Assembly (NCBI RefSeq): GCF_900105245.1
Contig: NZ_FNSZ01000001.1
Location: forward strand, 6,136,001 to 6,200,000
Source: Streptomyces sp. 1222.5
GTDB taxonomy: Bacteria; Actinomycetota; Actinomycetes; Streptomycetales; Streptomycetaceae
Reading direction: 5' to 3'
DNA: 64,000 nucleotides
Shown: piece by piece, positions 9,239 through 17,942 of the stretch
Numbering within the stretch: position 1 is the first letter of the stretch
Layout of the letters: the number at the start of each line of letters is the position of its first letter
Notes under the pieces: model-generated
What the model saw: only the letters and a program-made list of their open reading frames with translations
Database searches by the model: none
Told to the model about the DNA's origin: nothing
Position numbers and translations under genes: made by a program

Positions 9239-10696
9239 ATGACGGACCGACCCGCGCAGCGCACCCCCAACCGCCAGCTCGCCGCGCTCATCGCAGAAGC
9301 GGGGTTCTCCAACGCGGGTCTGGCTCGTCGCGTCGACCAGCTCGGCCTGGAGCACGGGCTGGACCTCAGATACGACAAGACCTCGGTCACCCGCTGGCTG
9401 CGCGGGCAGCAGCCGCGCGGCACGACCCCCGCCCTCATCGCCGAGGTGTTCACGCGCCGGCTCGGCCGTCGGCTCACAGCCCAGGACCTCGGCCTGGACG
9501 CCTGCGCCCCGGTGTACGCCGGGCTGGAGTTCGCGGCCACCCCGGAGGAGGCCGTCGACATCGTCAGCGGGCTGTGGCGCAAGGACTCCGGCAGCCACGC
9601 CGAGCTGCGGAAGATCGCCTTCACTCCGGCGGGCCTCGTGGTGCCGAGCCGGGACTGGCTGATCGGCAAGTCCGACGACCGGGTGGCCCGTGAACCGGCG
9701 CCCCGGGTGCCCGCGCAGGGGAGGCCGGCCGCGGCCAAGCCCCTGCCGCTCGCCCCGGCGCGGGTGCGCGGGCACGCGGAACGGGCCACCGGCCACCGGG
9801 TCTCCGGCGGCGACATCGCCGCGCTGCGCTCGGTCGGTGAGCTGTTCCGCACCCTCGACGACCGCTTCGGCGGCGGCCACGCCCGGCAGGCCCTGGTGCG
9901 CTATCTGGAGCACGAGTGCGAGTCGATGCTGCGCGGCAGCTACGACGAGCAGACCGGCCGCCGCCTGTTCGCGGCCGCGGCGGACCTCACCCGGCTCGCG
10001 GGCTGGACGTCGTACGACATCGCCGCGCACGGGCTCGCCCAGCGCTACTTCGTCCAGGCCCTGCGGCTCGCCCAGGCGGCCGGCGACCGCCCCTACGGCT
10101 CCTACGTCCTCGTCACCATGAGCCGTCAGGCCGTCTACCTGGGCCACGGCCGGGAGGCCGTGCAGCTGGCCCGGGTGGCCCAGCAGGGCGTCGGCACCGG
10201 CGCCCCGTCGGTCTTCCAGGCGCTGCTGCACGCGTCCGAGGCGAGGGCGCACGGCGTCCTGGGCGAGGTGCGGGCGTGCACCGCCGCGCTGGTCCGCGCC
10301 GAGCGGGCCCTGGAGGCGGCCCGGCCGGGGGACGAGGTGCCGTACTGGGCGAGGTTCTTCGACGAGGCGCAGCTCGCCGACGAGCTGGGGCACTGCCACC
10401 GCGATCTCCAGCAGTTCCGGGCCGCCGCGCAACACGCCGAGCGCTCCCTGCAGCTGCGCGCTCCCTCCTACGCGCGCAGCCGCCTGTTCTGCCGGGTCGT
10501 CCTCGCCACCGCCCGGCTCGGCCTCGGCGAACTCGACCAGGCCTGCGCGCTGGCCGCGGAGGCCGCGGGCCAGGCGGCGGAGATGCGGAGCGCCCGCGCG
10601 GTGGAGTACGTCAGGGACTTCGAACGCCGGCTGGAGCCGTACCGGGACGCGGCGCCGGTGCGCGGCTACCGGGAGAAGGTGGCCGCCCTGGGCTGA
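9239..10696 (+). CDS. HTH/TPR transcriptional regulator, NsdA-like
   Basis: A 485-residue putative DNA-binding protein. Residues about 10-65 form a helix-turn-helix region (GFSNAGLARRVDQ, then KTSVTRWLRGQQPRGTTP). A proline/alanine-rich linker follows near 165-185, then a long helical C-terminal half with tetratricopeptide-like repeats (about 200-480). The layout resembles NsdA-family regulators of Streptomyces development and antibiotic production, but the specific assignment is tentative. It is divergent from lipB with 237 bp between; the AGGAG upstream is about 12 nt from the ATG, longer than ideal. Confidence 0.75.
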   Translation: MTDRPAQRTPNRQLAALIAEAGFSNAGLARRVDQLGLEHGLDLRYDKTSVTRWLRGQQPRGTTPALIAEVFTRRLGRRLTAQDLGLDACAPVYAGLEFAATPEEAVDIVSGLWRKDSGSHAELRKIAFTPAGLVVPSRDWLIGKSDDRVAREPAPRVPAQGRPAAAKPLPLAPARVRGHAERATGHRVSGGDIAALRSVGELFRTLDDRFGGGHARQALVRYLEHECESMLRGSYDEQTGRRLFAAAADLTRLAGWTSYDIAAHGLAQRYFVQALRLAQAAGDRPYGSYVLVTMSRQAVYLGHGREAVQLARVAQQGVGTGAPSVFQALLHASEARAHGVLGEVRACTAALVRAERALEAARPGDEVPYWARFFDEAQLADELGHCHRDLQQFRAAAQHAERSLQLRAPSYARSRLFCRVVLATARLGLGELDQACALAAEAAGQAAEMRSARAVEYVRDFERRLEPYRDAAPVRGYREKVAALG

Positions 10697-10735
10697 GTGG
10701 GGGCGCGCGGCTGCCCGCCCCCCCCTACGGGTGCG

Positions 10736-12100
10736 CTACGCCGCCCTCGGCAGCCTCGGCGCCGGGTCGGCCCGGTGCATCGAACCCGTGGCGCCGAGGT
10801 CCGTGAGGATCGCCGCGGCGGCCCGGTGGGCCGAGTGCAGGGCGCCCTGGACGGTGCTGGTGTCCCGGTGGTCGCCGCACACGTACAGTCCGGCCAGCAG
10901 CCGCACCGGCCGGCGCAGGTCGTGCGGCGGGCGCATCGCCGCTACGGCCTCCGGCGTGTGGTGCACAGCCAGCGTCTCCCAGCGGCGTGTGGAGGTGCCG
11001 TAGAGGCGGGAGAGATGGATGCGGACCGCCGTGTCCACGCTCTCCGGCGGCCTGCCCAGCACCGTCGAGGAGATCAGCACGCGTCCGGCCGGCGCCCGGC
11101 TCGGGTCCACGTTGCTGAGCACCGCCGTGTGCGCCACCGGCCCGCCCCGGTCGGCGTCCAGCAGCAGCGAGGTACCGGCCGCGAGGGACGCCGAGGGCTC
11201 GTCGGTGGTGTGGTGGACGACGGTCACCGGGTGGAAGTCCGGCACCCGGAGCCCGGGCAGCAGCTGCGCGGCGGCCCGGGCGTCGGTCGCCAGCAGTACC
11301 GCCCGGCAGCGGATCTCCCCGTGCTCGGCGGTGGTCACCGAGGTCGTGGACACGGAGGTGACCCGCACCCCGGTGTGCACGGTGCCGGCCGGCAGCGCCC
11401 GCGCCAGCAGCTCCGGCAGCATCTCGGCGCCGCCCTCCGGGACGCACAGCCGTCCGCCGGCGAAGGCCCGCAGCGCCAGGTCGGCACACCGGCTGGACGT
11501 GCTCAGCTCGGGATCGCACAGCAGCGCGGCGAGCAGCGGACGCAGGAAGCCGTCGATGGTCCGGGCGGGCACCCCGCGCTGGGCGAGGGCCTGGGCGGCG
11601 GGCATCTCGGGACGGGCCAGGATGCGCTCGACGGGGGTCGAGGCGATCCGCCCGAGCGCGGCGCCCAGCCGCGCCTGGTCCACCGCGCCGCCCACCGGCG
11701 CACCGGCCCGGCCGGGCGCGACCGCCGGGTTCCGAGGGGCGCTCGCCAGGGCGCGCACCGCGTGGAGTGCGCCCCTTGCGCTCCCTCCGGCCGCCGGTGC
11801 GCCCGCGCGGTGGGTGCGTCCGTCGCGGTGCAGGAGCACGCCCGGCGCGAACCGGCGCACGGGCAGGGATTCCAGGCCCGGCGTCAGCCGGAGTTCGGGA
11901 AAGGACGTGGACAGCAGCTGTCCTATGCGGTCGAGCCGGAAGCCGTCGACCTTCTCCGTCGACATCCGGCCGCCCGCACAGGGAGCGGCTTCCAGGACTG
12001 CGGTCGTGATTCCTGCGCTGGTCAGCCGATGAGCCGCCGAGAGACCGGCGATTCCGGCTCCCACGATGACGACGTCCACCTGGTACACGGGCTCAAGCAC
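10736..12100 (-). CDS. FAD-dependent amine oxidase/desaturase-like protein
   Basis: A 454-residue flavoprotein of the protoporphyrinogen oxidase / phytoene desaturase superfamily. The N-terminal dinucleotide fold VVIVGAGIAGLSAAHRL and the second flavin-contacting stretch APCAGGRM are clear, and the C-terminal FAD motif reads GLYVCGDHRDTSTVQGALHS. No substrate can be deduced; there are no carotenoid or haem genes next to it. The GTG start at 12100 follows AGGAGGGG. It converges on the regulator gene that ends at 10696. Confidence 0.82.
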   Translation of the reverse strand: MLEPVYQVDVVIVGAGIAGLSAAHRLTSAGITTAVLEAAPCAGGRMSTEKVDGFRLDRIGQLLSTSFPELRLTPGLESLPVRRFAPGVLLHRDGRTHRAGAPAAGGSARGALHAVRALASAPRNPAVAPGRAGAPVGGAVDQARLGAALGRIASTPVERILARPEMPAAQALAQRGVPARTIDGFLRPLLAALLCDPELSTSSRCADLALRAFAGGRLCVPEGGAEMLPELLARALPAGTVHTGVRVTSVSTTSVTTAEHGEIRCRAVLLATDARAAAQLLPGLRVPDFHPVTVVHHTTDEPSASLAAGTSLLLDADRGGPVAHTAVLSNVDPSRAPAGRVLISSTVLGRPPESVDTAVRIHLSRLYGTSTRRWETLAVHHTPEAVAAMRPPHDLRRPVRLLAGLYVCGDHRDTSTVQGALHSAHRAAAAILTDLGATGSMHRADPAPRLPRAA

Positions 12101-12293
12101 GAGGCCCCTCCTGTGGTTGCGCGGCCGGTGGAGACGTCATGCCCCCAACAGGCTTCGGGGATACCCGAGTTCGGGTCGAGGTTAGGGCTCCTACCGGTCA
12201 GGTTCAGTCGCGCATCGACAGGGCACGGTCGCATGGAGGTCGCATACGGTCACGTCCGTTCTCAGGTGTTACAGGCGCCGTTCCCCGGCCGGC

Positions 12294-13190
12294 TCAGCCC
12301 GCCGCACGGATCGCGTCGTCGATGCCCGGGAACGCGAACCGGAACCCCGACTCCAGCAGCCGCGCCGGCACCACCCGCTGACTGCCCAGCACATCGCCGG
12401 CCAGCTCGCCCAGCGCCGCCCGCAGCACCGGCGCCGGCACCGGGAACAGGGCCGGACGGCGCAGCACCCGGGCCATCGCCTCGGTGATCTCACGGTTCGT
12501 CAGCGGCTCGGGCGCCGTCAGGTTGAACGGCCCGGACAGCGTCCCCTCGTCGATGAGGTGCCGGATCGCCGCGACCTCGTCGGCCAGCGCGATGAACGAC
12601 CAGTACTGCCGGCCGTCGCCGAGCCGCCCCCCGAGCCCCGCCTTGAACAGCGGGAACAGCCGTCCCCAGGAACCGCCGCCGCGCGCCACCACCAGCCCCG
12701 TCCGCACGAACACCGTCCGCACGCCCGCCTCCTCGGCCGGTGCCGCCGCCTCCTCCCACTCCACGCACAGCGACGGCAGGAAACCGTCGCCCGGCGGGGC
12801 GCTCTCGTCCACCACCCGGTCACCGGTGTCGCCGTAGATGCCGATCGCGCTGCCGCTGACGAACACCCGCGGCGGCTCCGCCAGCGAGGCGACCGCCTCC
12901 GCCAGCGCCGCCGTGCCCAGCACCCGGCTGTCCCGGATCAGCCGCTTGTACTCCGGGGTCCAGCGCCGGTCGCCGATCCCGGCCCCGGCCAGGTCGACCA
13001 CCGCGTCACAGCCGATCAGCCCCGCCGCGTCCACGGAGCCCCGCTCCGGATCCCAGCGGACCTCCTCCGGACCCCGGGGCGCACGGCGCACCAACCGGAC
13101 CACCTCGTGCCCGTCGGCGGTCAGTGACCGGACCAGGGCGCTGCCGATGAGACCGGACGCACCGGCCACCGCGATTCGCGAACGTTCCAT
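12294..13190 (-). CDS. TIGR01777 family NAD-dependent epimerase-like protein
   Basis: A 298-residue extended SDR protein, YfcH/SDR39U1 type. The nucleotide-binding motif GASGLIGSALV sits at residues 8-18, and the C-terminal DUF1731 domain (LRAALGELAGDVLGSQRVVPARLLESGF) is characteristic. The substrate is unknown. The ATG at 13190 is chosen because the fold begins immediately after it, although no clear Shine-Dalgarno precedes it; the upstream in-frame extension looks non-coding and would overlap the divergent promoter. The 192-bp gap to the amine-oxidase-like gene shows nothing assignable. Confidence 0.85.
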   Translation of the reverse strand: MERSRIAVAGASGLIGSALVRSLTADGHEVVRLVRRAPRGPEEVRWDPERGSVDAAGLIGCDAVVDLAGAGIGDRRWTPEYKRLIRDSRVLGTAALAEAVASLAEPPRVFVSGSAIGIYGDTGDRVVDESAPPGDGFLPSLCVEWEEAAAPAEEAGVRTVFVRTGLVVARGGGSWGRLFPLFKAGLGGRLGDGRQYWSFIALADEVAAIRHLIDEGTLSGPFNLTAPEPLTNREITEAMARVLRRPALFPVPAPVLRAALGELAGDVLGSQRVVPARLLESGFRFAFPGIDDAIRAAG

Positions 13191-13250
13191 GACCCCAGCA
13201 TGACCGCAGGGCCCGCGCCTAACCCGGTGGGACGCCGGGGGCGCCCGCCG

Positions 13251-13256
13251 TAGGGT
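13251..13256 (+). promoter_or_regulatory. -10 box of the GNAT gene, leaderless type
   Basis: TAGGGT lies 7 nt before the ATG at 13264, with no Shine-Dalgarno between. This fits initiation at the start codon. Confidence 0.5.
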
Positions 13257-13263
13257 GATCGTC

Positions 13264-13770
13264 ATGCCGCAACCGCACATACGCCCGGCCCGCCTCGACG
13301 ACGGCGGCGAACTGGCCGCCCTCGACCGGGCCGTCTGGTCCACCCTGCACGCCGTGACCCCCGCGCCGGAGCCGCCCTACGAGCCCTTCTTCGACGAGCG
13401 GCACACCCCCGACGACTACCTCGTCGCCGAACTCGACGAACCCGCCGCGCTCAAGGGACGCGTCGCCGGCTACGTCCGCCTCGTCCACGCCACCCCGCTG
13501 GCCTCCAACGCGCACGTCCTCGCGATCCAGGGCTTCGCCGTGGCCGAGGAGGCACGCGGCCGGGGAGTCGGGCGCCTGCTGATCCGGGCCGCCGCCGACG
13601 AGGCGCGCAGGCGCGGTGCCCGGCGCCTCACCCTGCGGGTCCTCGGGCACAACACCCCGGCCCGCACCCTCTACGAGTCCGAGGGGTTCGCCGTGGAGGG
13701 CGTGCTGCCCGAGGAGTTCCACCTCGACGGCCGGTACGTCGACGACGTCCTCATGGGCCGCCGGCTCTGA
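13264..13770 (+). CDS. GNAT family N-acetyltransferase
   Basis: A 168-residue acyl-CoA-dependent acetyltransferase. The acetyl-CoA pyrophosphate-binding loop is seen in EEARGRGVGRLLI, followed by the typical LRVLGHNTPARTLYESEGF strand-helix. The substrate cannot be inferred. I place the start at ATG 13264 rather than GTG 13255, because a TAGGGT box ends 7 nt before the ATG, which suggests a leaderless mRNA. It is divergent from the TIGR01777 gene and converges on the marP-like gene, 14 nt apart. Confidence 0.87.
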   Translation: MPQPHIRPARLDDGGELAALDRAVWSTLHAVTPAPEPPYEPFFDERHTPDDYLVAELDEPAALKGRVAGYVRLVHATPLASNAHVLAIQGFAVAEEARGRGVGRLLIRAAADEARRRGARRLTLRVLGHNTPARTLYESEGFAVEGVLPEEFHLDGRYVDDVLMGRRL

Positions 13771-13784
13771 GCCGGCCGCCCGGC

Positions 13785-14969
13785 TCACGAGTCGACCAGC
13801 TCGCCCGTCTCCACCGCGAGGGTCGCCGCGGCCGCCCGGGACGCGTCGTTCGCCACCTCGGCCGCCGTCAGCACGTACCCCGTCTCGGCGTCCGAGGTGG
13901 AGCGGGCGAAGACCACCCCGAACACCCGGCCCTCGGTGGTCAGCAGCGGGCCGCCGGAGTTGCCCGGCCGCACCGTGGAGCGGATCGAGTAGATCTCCCG
14001 GGTGACCGCGCGGTCGTTGTAGATGTTCTGGCCGGTCGCCCGCACCCGGTTCGCGACCGTCGCCGCCTGCAGGTTCAGGCTCCCGTCCTGCGGATAGCCG
14101 GCCACCACCGCCGAGTCGCCGCGCACCGCGCTCGTGTCGAAGCGCAGCACCGGTGCGCTCAGCTCCGGCACGTACAGCACCGCCACGTCCCGGTCGGGGT
14201 CGAAGAGCACCACCCGGGCCTCGTACGACCGCCCGACCCCGCCCACCCGCACGCTCGGCCGGTCGATGCCCGCCACCACGTGCGCGTTGGTCATCACATG
14301 CCGCGCCGAGTACACGAAGCCGCTGCCCTCCCGCCCCTCGGCCCCCGAGGCGCCCTCGATCTTCACCGTGCTCAGCCGGGCCGCGCTCGCCGCCGCCGGG
14401 GTGACGCTGTCACCGGTGGGCCGCGCCACCTGCGCCGTCGACTCGTTCTCGAACGGGTTGAAGACCTGCGGGAAGCCCGCCTCGGTCAGCGCGGACGTGG
14501 CCCGCGAGAACCACGCGGGCGTGGTGTCCGGCATCGCCTCCTGCACCGCGCCCAGCACCGCCGAGTTCCGTATCGCCGAGGCCAGGCCCTGCGAGGGGGC
14601 CGCGCCCAGCACGCTGGCCGCCACCCAGGCCACCACCAGCACCGCCACCGAGTTCGCCGCCGCACCGCCCAGGCCGTCCGCCACCCGCAGCGGGCCCCGG
14701 TCCAGCTCGCCGCGCAGCCGCAGCGCCAGCCGGCCCGCCAGCGCGTGCCCCACCACCGCCGGCACCAGCACCGTCGCCACCGCGAGCACCGTCGCCTGCG
14801 CCGAACCGCGCTCCACCAGATCCATGCCCCACGGCAGCATCCACACACCGACGGCCGCACCGCCGACGAAGCCGGCCAGGGACACGCACCCGGCCACCAG
14901 CCCGCGCCGGTAACCGGACACCGCGTAGACGAGGACCACCAGCACAAGCACCAGGTCGAGCAGGTCCAC
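13785..14969 (-). CDS. MarP-type membrane serine protease (CvpA domain plus trypsin-like domain)
   Basis: A 394-residue protein. The first 120 residues hold about four transmembrane helices of the colicin V production (CvpA) family; an extracytoplasmic chymotrypsin-fold protease follows. The catalytic triad is visible as H230 (TNAHVV), D261 (DPDRDVAVL) and S338 (GNSGGP). Mycobacterial MarP of the same layout guards against acid and oxidative stress by processing a peptidoglycan hydrolase. Here the neighbouring gene is a frameshifted peptidoglycan-recognition amidase, a suggestive but unproven link. The GTG start follows AAAGG. Confidence 0.92.
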   Translation of the reverse strand: MDLLDLVLVLVVLVYAVSGYRRGLVAGCVSLAGFVGGAAVGVWMLPWGMDLVERGSAQATVLAVATVLVPAVVGHALAGRLALRLRGELDRGPLRVADGLGGAAANSVAVLVVAWVAASVLGAAPSQGLASAIRNSAVLGAVQEAMPDTTPAWFSRATSALTEAGFPQVFNPFENESTAQVARPTGDSVTPAAASAARLSTVKIEGASGAEGREGSGFVYSARHVMTNAHVVAGIDRPSVRVGGVGRSYEARVVLFDPDRDVAVLYVPELSAPVLRFDTSAVRGDSAVVAGYPQDGSLNLQAATVANRVRATGQNIYNDRAVTREIYSIRSTVRPGNSGGPLLTTEGRVFGVVFARSTSDAETGYVLTAAEVANDASRAAAATLAVETGELVDS

Positions 14970-15166
14970 GGAGCCGCCTTTCTGTAGGACCCCTCAGTAC
15001 GAACGGGGCGGGCCCGCTGATCAGCCACGCGCGCACGAGCGGCCACCCGACGGCGAACCGGCCATGTGGGCGTGTACCCGCAGAAACGTCCCGGACCAGG
15101 ACGATGGTTCCACCAGGTGGCACAGCACACATCGCGGGCACGGAACAACGCCCCGAGAGTGGGACC

Positions 15167-15969
15167 ATGCGTGTCGTCCGAAGAGCTCCGGGACCACCGG
15201 CACGGCGAGGCGCGCGGCTCCGGCGCCCTGCCGATGCTGCTCGGCTGTCTGCCCGGGCCGCCGGCCGTCCTCGCGCCGGCCCTGTGCACGGAAGGGGTCG
15301 AGCGCTCGGTCACGGTACGGCTCCGGAACGCCCGGCACCCCGCCCCGGCCCATGGCCGCCCACCGCGCCGCCCGGCCCCCCGTCGTGCCCCGCTCCGCCT
15401 GGCTGGACCGCGCCACCCGGCGCACCCAGCCGCCCCCGCGCTACGACGACCGGGTGGTCGCCGTCTTCCTGCACCACACCGACTCGCCCAACGGCTACGC
15501 CTGCACGACGCGCCCCGCATCGTCCGCCACCTCTGTGCCGGCCGGACCGGCGCCCGCGCCTGGGACGACATCGGCTACAACTTCCTCGTCGACCGCTGCG
15601 GCACGATCCACGAGGGGCGCGCCGGAGGTGTGGACCGGCCCGTCACCGGCGCCCACGCCCAGGGCTTCAACCACCGCAGCGCCGGCATCGCCGCCCTCGG
15701 CACCTTCACCGCCGGCGTCCCCGTGCCCGGGCCATGACCGACGCCATCGCCGCCCTCGCGGCCTGGAAGCTCGGCCTCGCCGGCGTCGACCCGCGCGGCC
15801 ACGTCCGCATGGTCTCCAGCAACGGACCCAGCCGCTACAAGGCGGGCGCCACCGCCACCATGCCCGCCGTGGCCGGGCACGCGAGGGCTTCCCGGCCAGC
15901 TGCCCCGGCTCGGCCCTGACCGCCCGCCTCCCCGTCATCCGGGCGAAGGCGGCCCTGCTCCAGGGACGG
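15167..15969 (+). pseudogene. Frameshifted peptidoglycan recognition / N-acetylmuramoyl-L-alanine amidase
   Basis: Consecutive pieces in three reading frames rebuild one PGRP/amidase domain: RYDDRVVAVFLHHTDSPNGY, then APRIVRHL through YNFLVDRCGTIHEGRAGG and FNHRSAGIAALGTF, then MTDAIAALAAWKLGL, then FPASCPGSALTARLPVIR. The breaks are near 15504, 15730 and 15880, and inserting a single C at each would restore the frame. A possible signal peptide (PMLLGCLPGPPAVLAPAL, about 15230-15290) lies in yet another frame, so the 5' boundary is uncertain. Otherwise the domain, with its zinc-ligand histidines, is well conserved. This is either recent decay or local sequence error. Confidence 0.78.
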
Positions 15970-16062
15970 ACCCGCACAGCGACGCCACAGCCTCCCCGCA
16001 GCTCGCTCAAAGCCCGGCCTCCTACCGTCGGGGACGCCACAGGCCGACCGGAGGTGGGGATC

Positions 16063-16293
16063 ATGAAGAGCAGTCGTACCGGGACCGCGCGGGAGCGGAG
16101 CGGCTGGATCCGGACCGCCCGGGCCCCCTGGGTGGTGGTCTGCGCGGTCGCGACCGTCGTCCTCGGCCCGGCCGCGGTCACCGCGTCCGCCCTCGACCGG
16201 GCCGACGCCGCCCCGCCGCACCACGCCGACAGGGCCGCCGGCGTCCAGGTGCACCTGCCGGCGGACACCACCCGCAGGCGCCCGGCCGCCTGA
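16063..16293 (+). CDS. Small membrane-anchored or secreted protein (76 aa)
   Basis: The ATG at 16063 is preceded by GGAGGTGG with good spacing. The protein has a basic N-terminus, one hydrophobic segment (about residues 22-43, APWVVVCAVATVVLGP onward) and a short histidine- and arginine-containing tail that would face outside. It is in frame with the last piece of the degraded amidase, with no stop codon between them, but the ribosome binding site argues for a separate gene. I do not recognise the family. Confidence 0.6.
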   Translation: MKSSRTGTARERSGWIRTARAPWVVVCAVATVVLGPAAVTASALDRADAAPPHHADRAAGVQVHLPADTTRRRPAA

Positions 16294-16302
16294 CACAGGC
16301 CC

Positions 16303-16821
16303 TCACTGCCTGAACCGCTCCCACAGCCGCGGATACCGCTGCGCGAGCGCCCCTTCGTCCTCGAAGGCCACGGGCGTGCCCTCCGGTTCCGCGGGGGCCG
16401 GGGCGATACCGAGGTCGGGCGCGACGGTGCCGGTCAGCTGCTCGTAGGCCTCGTCCGCCGCGTAGCCCAGCTCCTCGCCGTCGCCGTCGATCTCGTCGTC
16501 GAAGTCGTCCAGCAGCTCGGCCAGGGAGTCCGGTTCGTGCACGGCGCCCTCGAAGACCTCCCGGCCCTGGCCGATCAGCCAGCACCGGAAGAAGTCGAAC
16601 GCGTCGTCGCTGCACCCGTCCAGCAGCACCCAGGCGGCACCCCACAGGTCCCAGCGGTAGGCGCGGTTGTAGCGGGCCTCGAAGTGACGGGCGAAGTCCA
16701 GGACCAGTTCGGGGTCCATCTGGAGCAGCCGGTCCACGAGCACGTCGGCCTGTTCCTCGGGATCACCCTCGGCGGCCGCGCGCGTGGTGTCGATCAGCTC
16801 CCAGAACTCCGTCTCGTCCAT
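16303..16821 (-). CDS. DUF4240 domain protein
   Basis: A 172-residue acidic cytoplasmic protein. It starts MDETEFWELIDTTR and has the conserved block FARHFEARYNRAYRWDLWGAA, both typical of DUF4240 proteins, often found in actinobacteria and next to toxin-immunity loci elsewhere. No catalytic residues are apparent. The ATG at 16821 begins the recognised domain; upstream in-frame sequence is antisense to a transcriptional regulator gene. Function unknown. Confidence 0.85.
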   Translation of the reverse strand: MDETEFWELIDTTRAAAEGDPEEQADVLVDRLLQMDPELVLDFARHFEARYNRAYRWDLWGAAWVLLDGCSDDAFDFFRCWLIGQGREVFEGAVHEPDSLAELLDDFDDEIDGDGEELGYAADEAYEQLTGTVAPDLGIAPAPAEPEGTPVAFEDEGALAQRYPRLWERFRQ

Positions 16822-16877
16822 CACGGCACCAGCATCGGGCCTGGGCCGGTGGGCCGCACGCGGAGTACCGCGGATCG

Positions 16878-17864
16878 TTACCCGCCGCCCGCGCCCCGGT
16901 ACAGCGCCGCGATCCGGGCCGCGTCCGCCGCGAACCGCTCCCGCAGGGCCGCCGGTGCCAGCACCTCGGCCTCCGGTCCGAGCGCGGTCAGCTGGGCGTG
17001 CGCGACCTCCTCCGACTCCACCGGCAGCTTCACCGTCACCCAGCCCCCGGCGTCCGGCTCGCCCGCACCGCCGAGCGCCTCCCGCGCGGACAGCGGATCG
17101 ACGGCGTACGGCAGCCTGCGCACGCCCTCGGGGGAGAGCCGTACGACGGCCTCGGCGCGCAGGATCGACCGCGCGAACCGCTCGGCCTGCGCCGCCCAGT
17201 GACCGGGCAGGTCGAAGTCCTCGTCCCGGTCGAAGCGCTCGTCCAGGACGTCCAGCGCGCCGAACCGGTCGATGCGGTAGGTCCGGAAGGAGTCGCCGCC
17301 GGCCACCCGGGCGCACAGGTACCAGACGCCCGCCTTCAGCACGAGCCCGTACGGCTCCAGCGTCCGCCGGACCTCCTCGTCCCCGCGGCGGTACCGGGCG
17401 CCGACCCGCCGGTCCTCCCACACCGCCTCGGCGAGCACGGGGAGCAGCGCGGGCGTCTCCGGCTCCCGGAACCAGGCGGGAGCGTCCAGATGGAACCGCT
17501 GGGCGGCACTGTCCGGGGCGTCCCGCAGCGACGGCAGCAGCGCGGCGGAGACCTTCAGCCGGGCGGCCGAGGCGGCGTCCTCGAGCCCCATCTCCCGCAG
17601 CGCCCCCGGCACCCCGCTGAGGAACAGCGCCTCGGCCTCGCTCCGGGCCAGCCCGGTGAGCCGCGTCCGGTAGCCGCCGACCAGCCGGTACCCGCCGGCC
17701 CGCCCCCGGTCGGCGTACACCGGCACCCCCGCCTCCGACAGCGCCTGCGCGTCCCGGGTGACCGTCCGCTCCGACACCTCCAGCTCCCGCGCGAGCTCGG
17801 CCGCGGTCATGACCGGGCGGGACTGGAGCAGGAGGACCATCTTGATGAGCCGGGCGGCGCGCAT
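16878..17864 (-). CDS. WYL-domain transcriptional regulator
   Basis: A 328-residue regulator. Residues 1-60 are an HTH_11/DeoR-like winged helix (MTAAELARELEVSERTVTRDAQALSEAG), and residues about 140-220 are a WYL domain (LEPYGLVLKAGVWYLCARV), which senses ligands or nucleic acid in this family; a WCX-like C-terminal region follows. The target is unknown. It lies downstream of aceE behind a hairpin, so it is probably transcribed separately. Confidence 0.92.
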   Translation of the reverse strand: MRAARLIKMVLLLQSRPVMTAAELARELEVSERTVTRDAQALSEAGVPVYADRGRAGGYRLVGGYRTRLTGLARSEAEALFLSGVPGALREMGLEDAASAARLKVSAALLPSLRDAPDSAAQRFHLDAPAWFREPETPALLPVLAEAVWEDRRVGARYRRGDEEVRRTLEPYGLVLKAGVWYLCARVAGGDSFRTYRIDRFGALDVLDERFDRDEDFDLPGHWAAQAERFARSILRAEAVVRLSPEGVRRLPYAVDPLSAREALGGAGEPDAGGWVTVKLPVESEEVAHAQLTALGPEAEVLAPAALRERFAADAARIAALYRGAGGG

Positions 17865-17895
17865 CCCCTCATGATGCCGGGGGCCACCGACGGGA

Positions 17896-17923
17896 AAGGG
17901 GTACGGCGGCGGCCGTACCCCTT
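17896..17923 (-). terminator. Hairpin after aceE
   Basis: An 11-bp stem, with GGGGTACGG (17898-17906) pairing with CCGTACCCC (17913-17921) plus two A-T pairs and a 6-nt loop, lies 20 nt beyond the aceE stop and upstream of the WYL gene. Confidence 0.65.
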
Positions 17924-17942
17924 CCCCGGAACCTCGGTGTGA

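Noticed and set aside
10697-12487. A 596-codon + strand frame opposite the FAD-dependent oxidase
   Set aside because: Low-complexity arginine/glycine/proline composition and no recognisable domain, while the minus strand encodes a clear flavoprotein.
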